The position numbers were made by a program, and so were the translations under genes. From NCBI RefSeq assembly GCF_023278565.1, contig NC_064679.1, forward strand, positions 5,208,001-5,272,000: a DNA stretch of 64,000 bases. The letters run 5' to 3'. This DNA comes from Colletotrichum lupini. Taxonomy: Eukaryota > Ascomycota > Sordariomycetes > Glomerellales > Glomerellaceae. The notes under the pieces were generated by a model. It had not been told where the DNA came from. It did no database searches and saw only the letters and a list, made by a program, of their open reading frames with translations. Of the stretch, positions 13,741 through 26,066 are shown one piece after another. Positions within the stretch are counted from its first letter, which is position 1, and the number at the start of each line of letters is the position of its first letter.

Positions 13741-16659
13741 ATACTAATACTATTCGGTAATTAATATCGTATTCGTAAGTAAAGTTTTTAATTATTATTA
13801 CGAAGCGGTACGTAATCTCGATTAAAACGACTTTCTTAATATAATTAACGTAATCTAAAGCCGCTTTGAGACCTATAATAAGAACCTAAAGCTCCTATTT
13901 AAACTACGAGCGATTTTTTTATATTTATAACTAAGATAATAAAGAGTAAATTATAAGTAAAGATCCTTGAAGAGCTTATTAATCGAATCGATAAGCTAGC
14001 GAAAACCTAGCTAAATAAGGGGATAAACGAGTAGAAAATTAGATATTTTTATATTATAGTTTAGTATATATTAAAAATAAAAATAACCTTATACTAAGTA
14101 CCTAAAGACTACGAAACGCTCTACTTAAGGCTAAGATCTAGTTTTAATATTAAAATAAGAATGCTGCGCTAAACTTATTTCTAAGTATACGACGGCCCTT
14201 ATTAATAATATTAAGTCGATCGAATATATAATAAGAAAGGAAAAAAGGCTAGATATAGTAATTATTAATAAAGAGGCTTAGATTCGTTAAATAAATAGAG
14301 ATTTAACTTACGGGTAGGGTAACAGAAGAGGTAATATTATATTTATAAAAAGAATAAATATTAATTAAGTAACTACTCTAAAAAAGAGCGTACTAAAATA
14401 TATAAATAATATAAAAAATTAAAAATAGTAAATAATAAAACTAGCCCTCGTTAGTTTAACTAATTCCTTATTATATTTAAGGGTAGATCCGGGGGTATAA
14501 AACCTAGTAATAGTAGCTAAAGTAGCGGCCTAAAGTATATACCCCCTATAAGAGATTTAGAAAATAAAAAAGATTTTATCCCCTATATTAATAAATTAAA
14601 TTATAACGAAATTAATAATATTAACTACTCTTTTTTTACCCCGTTAGCCTCTAAAGGATATACGAGGCTAAACGAATAGAGAGTAATAAAAGCTCTTAAT
14701 AAGTAGGTTTTTATTTACGAATAGTAAAAAAAGGTCCCTTAGATAACGGATACGGAGGTAGCTAAAAGAGTAAATTTAATAGGGCTAAAGCCTATTCTCT
14801 TAATAATTAAAGAGAGGACGCTATCTTTTTTAATATTTAAAAAAAAAGAATATAATATTAAGTAAATTTAAAGGTAGTTAGAGGGGTCTTTTTTATATTA
14901 CTTAGATCCTTTAAATACTAAGCTCGTATAAGTATTTTATATAAATAAAAAGTATAGCTTAGATAATTTCTATAAGATTATTTTAAATACTAAGGTATTA
15001 TAATAATTAACTAGAGGAAAAGGGTAACTCTAAGCGCTATAGAAAATCATATTAATAATACTTAATATATTAATAACGGGTATTACGAGGATTAGTTTTA
15101 GCCTAAGTAAAGAAATCGTTACCCTAAGTATAGTAAAAATAGAGACGTACTTCGGAACGATAACTTTTTATATTTTACTTATTAATACCCTATTTCTCTT
15201 ATATTTAAAAAATATAGATTAACTAAGTATTGTATTTAATAATACGAGGAATAGAATTTTTAGTAATAAGTACTTCGAGATAGTCGAACGACGATAGGGG
15301 TATATATTTATAAAGCTTATTAATAATACGAAGTTAATTAATTACTTAACGAAAAGTAAGCTTAGAAAACTATACTAGAGATTCGGGTACCCGTCGGTTA
15401 CGAAGCTATATAACCTCTTAAAGTAATTAAGTAATAATAATATTAAAATAGGGGCGCTAGAGTAGTTAATAAAAGTATATTATTAATACTAAATAAATAC
15501 GTAGAGCCTACGCAAATTTAAGTTTAAATTGCATAATAAGCTTAACTTTAACTAAAGAATCGTTATTAATATTTTTTATTTAAATAGTTAGCTAATATTA
15601 TATATAATTAACGTAGCTATATCCTTCTAAGTAGGGCAATTCCTCCGGGATTTATAAATAAAAATAATATAGGTAGCCCTATAAAAAAGCTAGATCAATA
15701 TATACTAAGGACCGCTAGATAGTATTAGAACCGACGCTAGTACTAGCTTTAAATTAATAGAATTCAAAAATAATATAACGGCCTACGGTATATAACTAAA
15801 AATCGTACTTATTAAAGCGTACTATAGTATTAAAAAAGTAAAAAAGGTATATTAGTAATTAAAAAGGGTATTTAAAATTATTAAAAAAGAAAATCCGGAT
15901 TTTATTAATAACGAATGCCTCTAGATAGTACTTAAATACTATAACGATACTATAAGGCCTAACGGACTTATATTAACGTTATTAATATTTAGAGTATATC
16001 TAAGAACGACCTTAGCCTTATTACCGTCGCTAGGTATAAGCTAATGAGCCTAAGTAATTAAAAAAGTAATATAAGTATTACGCGAGGTAAGTATAAAAAA
16101 GTAAGTTAATAAAGTAATTACTATATATAATAGGCCTAATATAAGGGGTAATCTAAATATACTATTAAATTCGAATATATAAATATAGCGCGAAATTACT
16201 TAATAGTAGGCTAGGCTATATAAGTTAATTTTTATTAATAAGCGCTCTTATATAGTTATAAGAGATCGTAACTAGCTACTCAAAGTATTAATTATAGTAG
16301 TTAGACCGTACTATATAAATCCTAACGAGGTGATTTCTAACTTATAAAAAGAAAAAGAGCTAGGGGAAACTATATAACCCACGGTAGAGGTATAGGAAAT
16401 TATCCTTAACGAAATCGTCGTAATAATACTAATAAATAACGAGGAAAAGGAAATTACTAAAAGGGCACTAATACTACTAGCGAGACGTTATAAAAAACCA
16501 CGACGGTAAGCCCTAACGTAGTAATTTATTACTAATAACGAAGTAATTAATACCTTTTATATAATAATAAAAAAAGCTAATTTCGAGCTAGTAATTAAAC
16601 TATATAAGGAAAGCGTAATTATAATTACTAAAAAGCCGTATAAGGGATTAGATTTTATT

Positions 16660-18100
16660 AAAGTAGATACTCTTTATAATCGAGGGGTCTATTGATTTAT
16701 CTTATACGACTTAGAAAAATATATAAACCTCTATATATTTAAATTACGAATAGTTCGTAAAATTAAAAGGAAAGGAATACCCTAGCTATATAAAAAGTCT
16801 AGATATGTAATTTAGGGGTATAGTAATATTAAAAAGGCGACGCTACTTATATAATTACTTATTATATAGTATTATAGCTAATAATTAATAATAGTATTAA
16901 TAGTATTATTATAAAAGAAGGGATATGAGATTTAGAGCCGTAATATTACTTAGGCCTATACCTAATCGGCTATAAGGCTTATAAAGAAAATCCTAGCCTA
17001 TTTACTAAAAGAAATAGCTAGTAAGTACCTAAAAAGTACGATTATTAAAGTACTTAAGCTACTATATAAGCTCGTAAAATCGGGTACTTATTAATAAGCT
17101 ATTTATTACGATTTTTATATTAATTAACTATTAATAGTTATTTTTATATATAACCCGTACTTACTAGTTGCGGAATACGAAAGCGATTAATTTAGGATCG
17201 TTAAAATATAAACCGACGATATATTAAGCCTATTTAATATTAATTTTATAAAAAAGGAGGATAAGGAGCTTTAAAAAGCGGGCTTCGTAATAAAGCTAAA
17301 AAAGGTCCTTATAATAAATACCCCCTTAGTATTTAATAATAAGATTTTTATAATTAAAAGGAAAACCGTCGTTTTTTAATAAAAGGGGTAGGGTAAGAAG
17401 ATTAACCTCGTTAATTTAAATATAACTAACGTTAAGAAATAATATAAGGCTAAGCTCGCGCAAGGGGTATATATTATAAGTATTTATTAACTTAAGGTAA
17501 TTTTTAATTATATTAGGGTAGCGTAAGCTATAGATCTAACTAAATAAAACGTCGAGGTATTTAATAAATAGCTTAAGTAATAGTAAACGAATCTTAATTA
17601 AGGTCTTATTTACTATTTAATTAACTTTACGACTAATAAGCTCTACGTCTTTATTAATAAGTTATTTATAAATAATAACGACCTTACTTCGTAATTAGGG
17701 TATATTATTATCCTAGCTAACGAGAGTATAAGTAAGAGCGAATTTACTATATATAGTAATATAATTTACTACTTATTAACTAAAAGTAAGTAAGTAATAA
17801 GAAGTATATTAGCGTCGGAGGTCTATATTATAGTTAATAGCGTTAACCTCTCTTACGTAATTTTAATAATACTAAAAAAGATTACTAATTAAATTAGCCT
17901 TTTACCTATTTTAATAGTTATTTATATTAATTCCTATTTACTATATAAATACCTCGTTAAATTAAGAACGATAAAAAAAAAGAGGCTTATAATTAATATT
18001 ATAGCCCTTAGGTAATTATATAAAAGGCATAAGATACTCGAGATCCGTTAGATTAATAATAAAGATAACCTTATAGACGCTTTTATAAAAGTAGTATTAA
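16660..18100 (+). pseudogene. Dead copia-type RT/RNase H of the outer element
   Basis: The + strand, read through stops, gives a copia RT beginning near 16.7 kb (IFKLR.VR.IK, then KKSRYVI.GYSNIKKATLL). It continues through LTT(A)KLYVF-like and EFTIYSNII.Y segments at 17.6-17.8 kb. It ends at the RNase H tail near 18.0-18.09 kb (KKRLIINIIALRQLYKRH, then EIR.IN.KDN..DAF.K). The DA-x-TK-type ending is diagnostic of Ty1/copia polyproteins. Frequent TAA/TAG codons replace CAA/CAG/TGG, as RIP produces. The upstream gag/integrase half, split by the inner element, lies at about 3828-6303 and 13746-16660 but is too decayed to delimit. Confidence 0.82.
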
Positions 18101-18273
18101 ATAAGGGATTAAAGTAATTTATAAATAGCGGAAAAGTTATTATATAAATAGAGGGATAGGTTATATAAAAAAAGTAAAAAAAAGGGGGAAAAAGAGACGA
18201 CTTAGTAAACGGGCCCGAGGTTAAATTATACTTTTAACTATAATAGTTAAATCGATAAAAAAAAAAAAGTTAG

Positions 18274-18478
18274 TATTAAATTAGAAGTTTAATTTAACCG
18301 TAGTATATAGCCGACTATATAGGGGCTAATTAGGGGCCTTATTTACGATTATTATAACTAGCCTAACCTACGGTTAGAACCTCCTTTTTATACCTACTAC
18401 GCAGATATTTATATAGTTTAATTAATCTCTTTGTTAACTACGGTTCGAACTAACTACCCTGTAATAGGGATATTAATA
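18274..18478 (+). repeat. 3' LTR of the outer element
   Basis: Partner of 3623-3827, same length, differing only by transitions. The target duplication ATGAT follows at 18479-18483. Normal-composition host DNA starts immediately afterwards, so the edge of the AT-rich block coincides with the LTR edge. Confidence 0.93.
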
Positions 18479-18483
18479 ATGAT

Positions 18484-19374
18484 AGATTGGACATCTGACA
18501 GTCCCATTGTGAGAGGAGAGATAGCCTGATCGCAACGATATAAAGTAGACAATCCATGAATCATGGTTTCTTACAAGTATTCTAGGAACCTTCTTTGGTA
18601 GCAAGGTTCTGTCGCCAATAATGCCAGAATACGAAGGGAGATGAAGGTATCTAGGAGTCAGAGAGATCTACCAAAAAACGTTATCAAGCGAACGCATGTC
18701 AAGAGTGTCTGTCCCAAGCTCAGAATCACTTCGACTACCTGGAATAGATATACTGGAGAGAAGACAGAGATCGAGGGGGAAACATCGGATACGAGGGTCG
18801 GCTCGAAATCGCGACTTCTCGATCTCAAGACTCAGATTGATGAGGTAGTAGTAGATAGTAGCAGTTGGTACCTAGGGAGTGTCGTGAGGATGATGGATCC
18901 TGAGAGTTGCATGGTTCCGTCACCAAAAATTACTAGTAGACAAATGTTCAAAGAGGGAAGCTGCCCGCTATGGCGTCACTTTGGGTACTGCTCGCCACTC
19001 AAGGCTGCCCATCCAGGCACTTTAAAGGTAGAGTGTTAAAGGCAGAACCATACCGTTCGGCCGTCGTCTACAACGGGCGATGCTTCCTGGGAGGGATAAT
19101 TGCACTCCTGGTCCCTATATTGGCTTCCCACCGCCCTATCGACCGCACCTTCTCTCAAATACGCAGCGGGCCTATGGTCATCTATTCATACTCGGTGATT
19201 CATTCCGTCACGGAGACGAAAATGCTATGGGTTCAGCATGTGAGGCATACTGTGATGTTATTGACAGTTTCAAATTCTTTATACATCTTTCAACACCTAC
19301 AATTCTTATGCCTATTGGCTACGAATCACCTGCCAGATTCACCTTTGTCGCTCCTCCCATCCGTACAACAAAGT
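18484..19374. other. Intergenic spacer between the transposon block and the carboxypeptidase gene
   Basis: A 132-codon + strand frame at 18641-19039 is open but lacks any recognisable domain and is rich in Ser/Lys/Arg in no pattern; I do not support it as a gene. The stretch must contain the 3' end of the minus-strand carboxypeptidase transcript. CA/TG are at normal frequency, so RIP has not visibly leaked from the block 0.9 kb away. Confidence 0.5.
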
Positions 19375-21111
19375 TCAAGCAAAGTCGGCCTCATCAATGT
19401 TTCTCAAAAAGATGGTGTACCACTTGACGAGGTTAACGTGGCCCTTGACGCTAGTCTTCTCATCAACGGTATGAACTCCAGCCCACTCGTCGCTCTCAGG
19501 ATCATATCCAGGAAGGAAGCGGAAAATGTGCTGCGTCAGGTCCCAGTAGTACCGGGTGTCCGTGTTACCCGTCATGATACCCGGCGAAACAACAATCTCC
19601 TCGCCGTAAAGGGCGCGCGTGGTGCCCGACAGGATTCCATACGGCGTCACGCCCTCCACCGACGTCGGTGTCACGGGCGCGGGCTCGAGAACTTTATCAT
19701 TGCCCTTGAGCGTGATGCTCGACGGCGTCTCGGCCTCGTCGTCGAAGGCGTGGAGGGTGAGGTTGTACTTCTCCGCGACGGGGCGCACAATGGCCGCGAG
19801 CTTCTCCTGCACGCTGGACGTCTTGTCGCCGACGTTGACGCGGTGGTTGACGACGGCGCGGACGCGCTCCGGAAGGGCGTTGATCTTGACGCCGCCCTCG
19901 ATGATGTCAGTCGCCACGGAGGTGGTGAAGAGGTACTTGACCTGCGGGCCGGCCTTGGCGGCCTCCTTTGCTAGGCGGTCCGTCTTCTTCTTGCACATCT
20001 GCTTGCTGGTGTCGGCGGGGAGAAGTCGGCGCAGGTTGTCGGGGAACTCTGGCGCGTACGAGGCGCCACACTGGAGCTTCTCGAGGTACGGGTTTCCGGA
20101 GATGAGCTCGGGGGCGTAGAGGTTCGCCTCGATGTGCGTGATGAGCTCGGAGAGGATGCCGATGCCGGTGTGCTCGGGCGGGATGGAGCTGTGGCCGCCG
20201 GGAGTGCGGACGATGACCTCGACGTCGATGTAGCCCTTCTCGGCCGTGCCGGGAATGGCAAAGGTCTGGCCCCACTGAGAGTCGAAACCGGATCCTTCGT
20301 CGACGATGATGGCGGCGCCATCCTTGCCGTAGCGCTCTAGCAGGAAGGGTGCGAGATGTCCCGCGCCGCGCTCGCCGGAGACCTCCTCGTCGAAGCCAAA
20401 GGACAAGACTACGGTGCGCTTGGGGGAGAAGCCGGCGTCGATCAGCAGCTCGACAGACTCGAGGATGCCGATGAGGGAGTTCTTGCAGTCCATGGCGCCG
20501 CGGCCCCAGACGTAGGTCCCGTCGTAGGCACCGCTCCAGGGCGGGTGCGTCCAGCTGTCGATGGTGGTGGGCGCCACGGGGACGGTGTCCTGGTGGGCCA
20601 TGAGGACGGTGGGCGTGAGGCTCTCATCGGAGCCCTTCCATGTGTAGAGCAGGCCGTGGGTGTTTACGCGCTCGAGGCGTAGGGTGTCGTGGACCTTGGG
20701 GAAGGTCTTTGCGAGGTAAGCGGAGAAGGGGAGAAGCTTGTCCCAGCGGTCGTCGGCGCCGACGGGGCCGTAGTTGTCAAAGGACTCTGTGGGGATCTGG
20801 ACGGCACCCGAGAGGCGGGCGACGGTCTCGTTGCGGAACTTGGGACTGTCGAGGTATGAATCCAGCTGGGTGAGGCCAGACGAGTTCTGGGTCGGGAAGA
20901 GAGGGTCGACCTGGCGGCAGGCATTAGCGGCGGAAGAAGCGCCGCGGTGATGGCCGTGGCCGAGGAACGGGATGGCCGAGGCAGACGGCTTGTGAAGGTA
21001 GGCGAGAAGGAGGGCGGCGGGGATGAGGGGCCACCACGCGGTCCGGCGGCGGCGTGGTTCCGGAGCTGTGAGCTCGGGCGCCGGGTGCGCGAGGGGGAGC
21101 TTCTCCGACAT
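19375..21111 (-). CDS. CPS1: Vacuolar carboxypeptidase S-like M20 metallopeptidase
   Basis: Intron-free gene for 578 residues. The start is the ATG at 21111; the open frame upstream has no ATG. After a basic, Pro-rich N-terminus, one hydrophobic segment (about residues 25-38, after an RRRR stretch) fits a type II membrane anchor, as in yeast Cps1. The M20 di-zinc site is complete: HQDT (His173, Asp175), GAMDCK (Asp208), FDEEVSGE (catalytic Glu242 and ligand Glu243), DEG (Asp271) and C-terminal GVHT (His547). GGHSSIPP marks the lid/dimerisation domain. The family removes C-terminal residues from peptides with a glycine or other residue before the end, supplying nitrogen from peptides in the vacuole. 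Length is usual for the fungal family. It is the first intact gene next to the RIP-mutated block. Confidence 0.93.
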   Translation of the reverse strand: MSEKLPLAHPAPELTAPEPRRRRTAWWPLIPAALLLAYLHKPSASAIPFLGHGHHRGASSAANACRQVDPLFPTQNSSGLTQLDSYLDSPKFRNETVARLSGAVQIPTESFDNYGPVGADDRWDKLLPFSAYLAKTFPKVHDTLRLERVNTHGLLYTWKGSDESLTPTVLMAHQDTVPVAPTTIDSWTHPPWSGAYDGTYVWGRGAMDCKNSLIGILESVELLIDAGFSPKRTVVLSFGFDEEVSGERGAGHLAPFLLERYGKDGAAIIVDEGSGFDSQWGQTFAIPGTAEKGYIDVEVIVRTPGGHSSIPPEHTGIGILSELITHIEANLYAPELISGNPYLEKLQCGASYAPEFPDNLRRLLPADTSKQMCKKKTDRLAKEAAKAGPQVKYLFTTSVATDIIEGGVKINALPERVRAVVNHRVNVGDKTSSVQEKLAAIVRPVAEKYNLTLHAFDDEAETPSSITLKGNDKVLEPAPVTPTSVEGVTPYGILSGTTRALYGEEIVVSPGIMTGNTDTRYYWDLTQHIFRFLPGYDPESDEWAGVHTVDEKTSVKGHVNLVKWYTIFLRNIDEADFA

Positions 21112-21969
21112 GGCGACTATCAACGGCAGTGTGAGCACTCAATTGAAACGACGCTGTGCGATGTGCCAATACTGTTTGCCGCTCACTTGTATGCAGAACT
21201 TTGGGGGCGCGGGGTGGGAGGAGTTGATGTGAGTGAGTGAGAGTTGAAAGTGAAGATGAGAGTGAGGTTGAGAATGAAGAGGTGAAGTCATGGAGGAAGA
21301 CGCGACGGGGTCCATCGGTGGTGTGCTACCCCATGAGTATGACAAATGGGACGAATAAGTGCACGGCGTGTCAATCAATGGTCTCCCCCCGATTTCCCCG
21401 CCGTTTCATCCGAAATGGCACTCAAAAGCACCTCGAAACCTCCGATCCTTCGTTCGGCGCCGCTATCGCAACTGGCCATGGACGGCATGACGGTGCGGAT
21501 ACCTCACCTCAGGTTGATAACGATATCGGGATTTCTGCCCACTCATCTCCAAGTCATCGAATCTTCAACTCCTCATGCGGGGCTCAAAGGCGTTGTGCAG
21601 CTTCCGGATTGGGACCTCGTCGGCTTCAATCGGCTGGCTTCACATACCACCCGGCCGGGATGTTGCTGACCGGGCAGTGGGATCGCCTTCCTTGCAGCTT
21701 CTCCTCGGCTATTCGATAAAGCTGAAGTTTGAGCTCTGCTCGGCTCTTTGGCTGAATCCAGGATAGCTTCCATTCGTTGCGGCCCCCTGTATCGGAGCTT
21801 TATCATTCGAATTGGGATGTTATGTGGGACTCGAGCGTTGAGTTAAACCTCACCAAATTGTACGGCATCACGGGTAAGGATAGAGCGACGGCATCACCAA
21901 GCCGAAGGTAACATTCTTCAGCAAATCATCATGATGGACGTAAAGACTGGTGGTATCTATGCAATCCGC
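21112..21969. promoter_or_regulatory. Promoter region of the carboxypeptidase gene
   Basis: This 858-bp gap lies between the start of the minus-strand carboxypeptidase gene and the stop of the minus-strand ABC transporter, so it holds the 3' flank of the latter and the promoter of the former. A purine-rich GTGAGT/GTGAAG-type stretch occurs at about 21230-21290, which is a pyrimidine-rich tract on the sense strand of the peptidase gene, a common fungal leader feature. No coding frame is supported. Confidence 0.5.
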
Positions 21970-24900
21970 TCATTTGCTGTTCTTCAGCCCCTCCATTCGC
22001 GTCCGCGCAGCTCTCAATAGAGCCCACGCAACCAGCCGGTACACAATCACACACCCAGCCAATGCCGCAATGTTGACGTTCGGATCCACGTTGAACTTGT
22101 ACAATTCCAGCACGTCCTCCCCCGTCTCTACCGGACAACGTCCATCCGGCAGCCTCTGCCCGTCCTCGCACGTGAACGTGACCGACCTCAGGCTGTATGG
22201 CGCCAGAGCCCGCGTCCCGTACCTGATGGGCGAGAGGTAGTTGAAGATCTTGAACAGCTCCGGCATATCGATGGAGAGAACACCCGCCATCGTGTTGGCA
22301 ACAGACAAGATCACCGACGTGAGGTTCACGGCGAACCCCGTGTGGTTGAAGAGCGTGTTGAACATGATGCCCACCGACTCACCGCACGAAACGATGCCAA
22401 AGCACGAAAACACGCAGACGAAATACATTGTCACCGTTCGCGGGAACCCCACCGCCAAATCCGCGAGCACGCCAAATATGAGGCAGCTGATAATCTCAAA
22501 GGGGAACTCGAGCACAGAGTACGCCGCCAGGAACGCCTCAACGCTGTACACCCCGTCGTCGTCCTCACGGTAGAACACGTCGCGCTCGGCGGGGTAGACG
22601 GCGACGTTTTGCAGCATGCCCACGAAGTAAAAGGCGCCAATCTCCTGCACGAAGCCCATGCGGTTCTGCACAGAGTAGTAGTCGTTCTTGAGCGGCGCGA
22701 AAAAGAGGGCGAGGACGATGCCTAGGCCCACGACCTGCATGATGCGTGCGAGGAGGAGCGGCGGTTGGCGACGGAAGTTGATGAGGCCGCGGTGGACGAG
22801 GAGGGGGAAGGCGACGAAGAAAGAGGCGCGTTTGCGGACGAGAGCGCCTAGCTCGGCTGGGGTCGCGAGGTTTACCTTGTTGAAAGCCAAGGCTTTTCGA
22901 GGGTATCCAACGTTGGCCGGCCCAGTCGATGAGCGAGTGATTGCTTCATGCTCCTGGCTCTCGTTGATGCTGGGCAGCTCTCCCGTCGTCTTGACTGCAG
23001 GCATCTTTGCATGTCTCTGCCATGCGCCAATCAGAGCCTCGACCTTTTCCCTGCTCTCGGCCTCTCTTGTTTCCTGTTGCAGATTGATCGTGACGAGATC
23101 AAGCGCAAAGTCGGCCGGGTTAGTGTGAGCAGGACAGGTGAATCCCTGGCGCTCAAAGTAGGGCAGCATCTCCGTCGCCGATCCGGCATACGCGGGCGAT
23201 CCTCCACGGGCAAGCAGCAAGACGTTTCCAAAGTGCTTGAACAAATCAGATCGCGCCTGATGAATCGTCAGGATCAGCGTCCGGCCTTCGTTGGCGAGAC
23301 CTTGCAGGACCTCCATGATGGAGCTAGCCGTGAAGGCGTCCAGCCCGCTCGTCGGCTCATCCAGTAGTAGCACGAGCGGGTCGCTGAGTAGCTGTACGGC
23401 AATGGTGACTCGTCGTTTTTCGCCCCCCGAGATGCCCTTGACGAGCTCGTTGCCCACGAGGTTGTCAGCGCAGTCCTTGAGACCCATCTTCAGCAAGACT
23501 TCCTCTGCACGCTTGGATTTCTCGTCGCTGCTCATGTGGGCTGGAAGACGTAGCCCCGCAGAGAACCGGAGCGTCTCTCGTACCGTAAGGGACGGCAGGA
23601 GAGCGTCGTCATCCTGGCAGACATACGAACACACCGAGCGAATGACCGAGTTGGACGGTTGTGCGTTGTTGAAGGTGAGCTTTCCCGACAGCCTATAGCG
23701 CGTGCTGAGGCTGCTGGGAAGTCGCAAAGACATGGCATTGAGAAGGGACGTCTTGCCACTTCCCGAGGGACCCATGATGACGTTGAGTTTTCCTGCCTCG
23801 AACGTTGTACTCACTGGATTAAGGATCGTCTTGGTTGGTAGCGTCTTGCCCGAAGCTGCCCTCTTGTCCAAGGCTAGAGCAAAGTCATCCAGCCCTACGT
23901 CGATAGTGCGAATCTCGGAGATGGAATGCGTCTTCATCTTCTCCTTGCCGGCTGATAAATCAGTGTCTGAGACTCTAGCACGAGCAATAGTCATCTCTTG
24001 CTTAATGTACTGGAGTCCGATGGCGGATAAGATGCAGAAGAAGACGATAAACGCAACAAGCACGACAATGGGCCTCCATATCCAATTCTGCGGAAACCCG
24101 AGGGACTCCATAATGAATCGGCCAGTGTACTGCACGCATGCTGGGTTCAAGGCCCCGCCATCAACCGGGCAGTCGTAGAACGAACCCTCAAACTCGTTAC
24201 CACAATAGGCGCCAAAAGTGTAGAACTGGACAGCATTAGCAAGGCCATGTCGGAAGCTCTGTTGTTTGGACCTACCGAGTATGTGATCCATTTGAGCCAG
24301 CGCACATACACTGGAATCGAGTTCGCTTGAATGAACATGCCGCAAGCCATGCTCTGCAGGGTAAATACCATGTTGGCAATCAGACTCGCACTAGGAAAGT
24401 TTCTTGACGCCGTGACACATGAAATTGCGCACGTCACGGCAATATAGTGATTCAGCACCGTGATGGCGAAGAAGATAAAGAACTGGCTGGCATCTCGTTC
24501 AAAACCGCCCATGAAGTAGAAGATAATGGAGAACAGGAACGGGACGGGCAGATCTTCAGTGAACAGCCGCGCCAAGCGGCGAGAGAAAAGGAACGGGATC
24601 GCATCGACGCATGATTCGCTGTGCTCGCGATCGTAGGTTGGGATGTCGACCGTAAGTCGGTAGACCTCGAACATCAGAGTCAGGTATCCCTGCAGGCCTG
24701 CCGCAGTATAGAGCGCGCCTTGGCGGGAGCGGATACCCGAGAGATCTCTGGGTAGGTTGTAGAAGATGTAACCCGTTACGAGGGCCATGAGAATCGCTTC
24801 CGTTGTTGATGCCAGCATTCCCATCGGGTCACGGTATGTGACTTTGAATGTTCTGTTAGTCAGGACTCGTAGTTGTCGGGTGTACGATGCGTGTTTGTTG

Positions 24901-26066
24901 GTCTTGGAGGTCGGGCTTTCCCCGGTCGATGTGCTCTCAATCGCCTTGTCTGTTGGCGCAAAAGTCGCTTTGCTTTCGTGGATCCATGCTTGCTTCAGTT
25001 GATTGACCCGTTCCGTTGTCTCCTGCTCTAGTTCGGGCGTGCGATTGTCTATGGCAGCGATGTCGATGACGAATTCCGCCGGGTTCACAAAAGGTGGCAG
25101 CTTGAAACCCAGACCCTCGAAGAATGGCACGCAGTTCTTTGCAGGGCCCGAGAAAACCGGACTTCCCTTGGTGAGAATGATGAGGTTGTCGAAGAGATCC
25201 CATATTTCCGACCGAGGTTGGTGAATGGTGGTAATAATGGTTCGCCCCTTGGTGGCTAGCTTCTTTAGCGTGCGCATTAATTGAAAGGCACTCGTCGCAT
25301 CTAAGCCAGTTGTCGGTTCATCGAGAAAGAGAACCGATGGGTTGGCCAGCAATTGAACTCCAATGCTGACTCTCCGCTTCTCGCCTCCAGAGCATCCCCG
25401 GTGCTGTCTATCTCCTATCCTTGTATTGGAACATTCCTTGAGACCGAGTTCCAGAATGACCTCCTCCACGATGCGAGCGCGCTCTTCAGCAGTTGTCGGA
25501 GGCGGCAACCTCAGGTCGGCGGAGTACTGCAGCGTCTCGCGCACAGTCAGCGAGGGCAGGAGAATATCCTGCTGCATGACATAGGCGTGCCGCGCGTTGT
25601 GAATGCCCTCATTGCCGTTGAAGGTGATATGGCCACTTTGGGCGAGTCGCGCACTGATCATGCGCTCCGATAGCGTATTTAGTAGCGTTGTCTTACCGGA
25701 ACCGCTACCGCCAATGATGGCTGTCAGTGTGCCCGGTTGCAGGGAAGCATTAACGTGGTAAATCAGATTTTTGGAGCTTGGTTCAGGGTTGAATTTTGAC
25801 TTTGCCAGCTCGGGGTAGGTTGCAGGGTCCCACCACGAAGGCGAGGTGTCGACGGTGACAGCCAAATCGCGTATCTGGACATCAACTGCTTCGACGTCGT
25901 CGAGGGAGATGTGACCGGCGCCAGAGAGCGAGAAGCGCGCCGCGTCAGGTTGCTCTGGGGCATGTGGAGGAGCTGATTTCTCGATGGAGCTTTGGCGGCC
26001 GAACTTGTCCATCTCGACCACGATTGCTCCGTCGTCGTTGGATGTCGGATTTGATGTCGAAGACAT
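21970..26066 (-). CDS. Full-length ABCG transporter, YOL075C type (NBD-TMD)2
   Basis: Two exons (24276-26066 and 21970-24225) joined across a 50-bp phase-0 intron with donor GTAGGT, branch GCTAATG and acceptor CAG give 1348 residues. Splicing joins KWITYS to FYTFGAYCGNEF, which restores the first membrane domain. NBD1 has Walker A GGSGSGKTT (119-127), signature CSGGEKRR (about 225) and Walker B FLDEPTTGLD; NBD2 has Walker A GPSGSGKTS (about 749), signature ISGGEKRR (about 863) and LLDEPTSGLD. Both sites look intact, unlike PDR transporters, whose first site is degenerate. Each NBD precedes a block of about six membrane helices. This forward NBD-TMD repeat of two white-like halves matches yeast YOL075C, a poorly characterised vacuolar ABCG protein. 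Substrate cannot be told from sequence. Confidence 0.93.

Larger units (their letters stand above)
3623..18478 (+). mobile_element. RIP-degraded Ty1/copia-type LTR retrotransposon (outer element, with a nested insertion)
   Basis: Two 205-bp direct repeats bound the element. They begin TATCGG/TATTAA and end ATTAATA, as expected for a TG...CA LTR after RIP. The flanks carry a 5-bp target-site duplication, ATAAT (3618-3622) and ATGAT (18479-18483), differing by one transition. Removing the nested element at 6309-13740 leaves about 7.4 kb, a normal size for this class. The + strand still reads as copia reverse transcriptase and RNase H near 16.7-18.1 kb. An A-rich purine tract at about 18256-18269 just before the right LTR fits a polypurine tract and + orientation. 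CA and TG dinucleotides are almost absent and every frame is broken by stops, so the element is dead. Confidence 0.93.

Noticed and set aside
18970..19974. 334-codon + strand open frame
   Set aside because: It lies mostly antisense to the carboxypeptidase gene, whose catalytic motifs are clear; the C-terminal Asp/Val/Gly-rich composition is typical of a reverse-strand shadow in GC-rich code.
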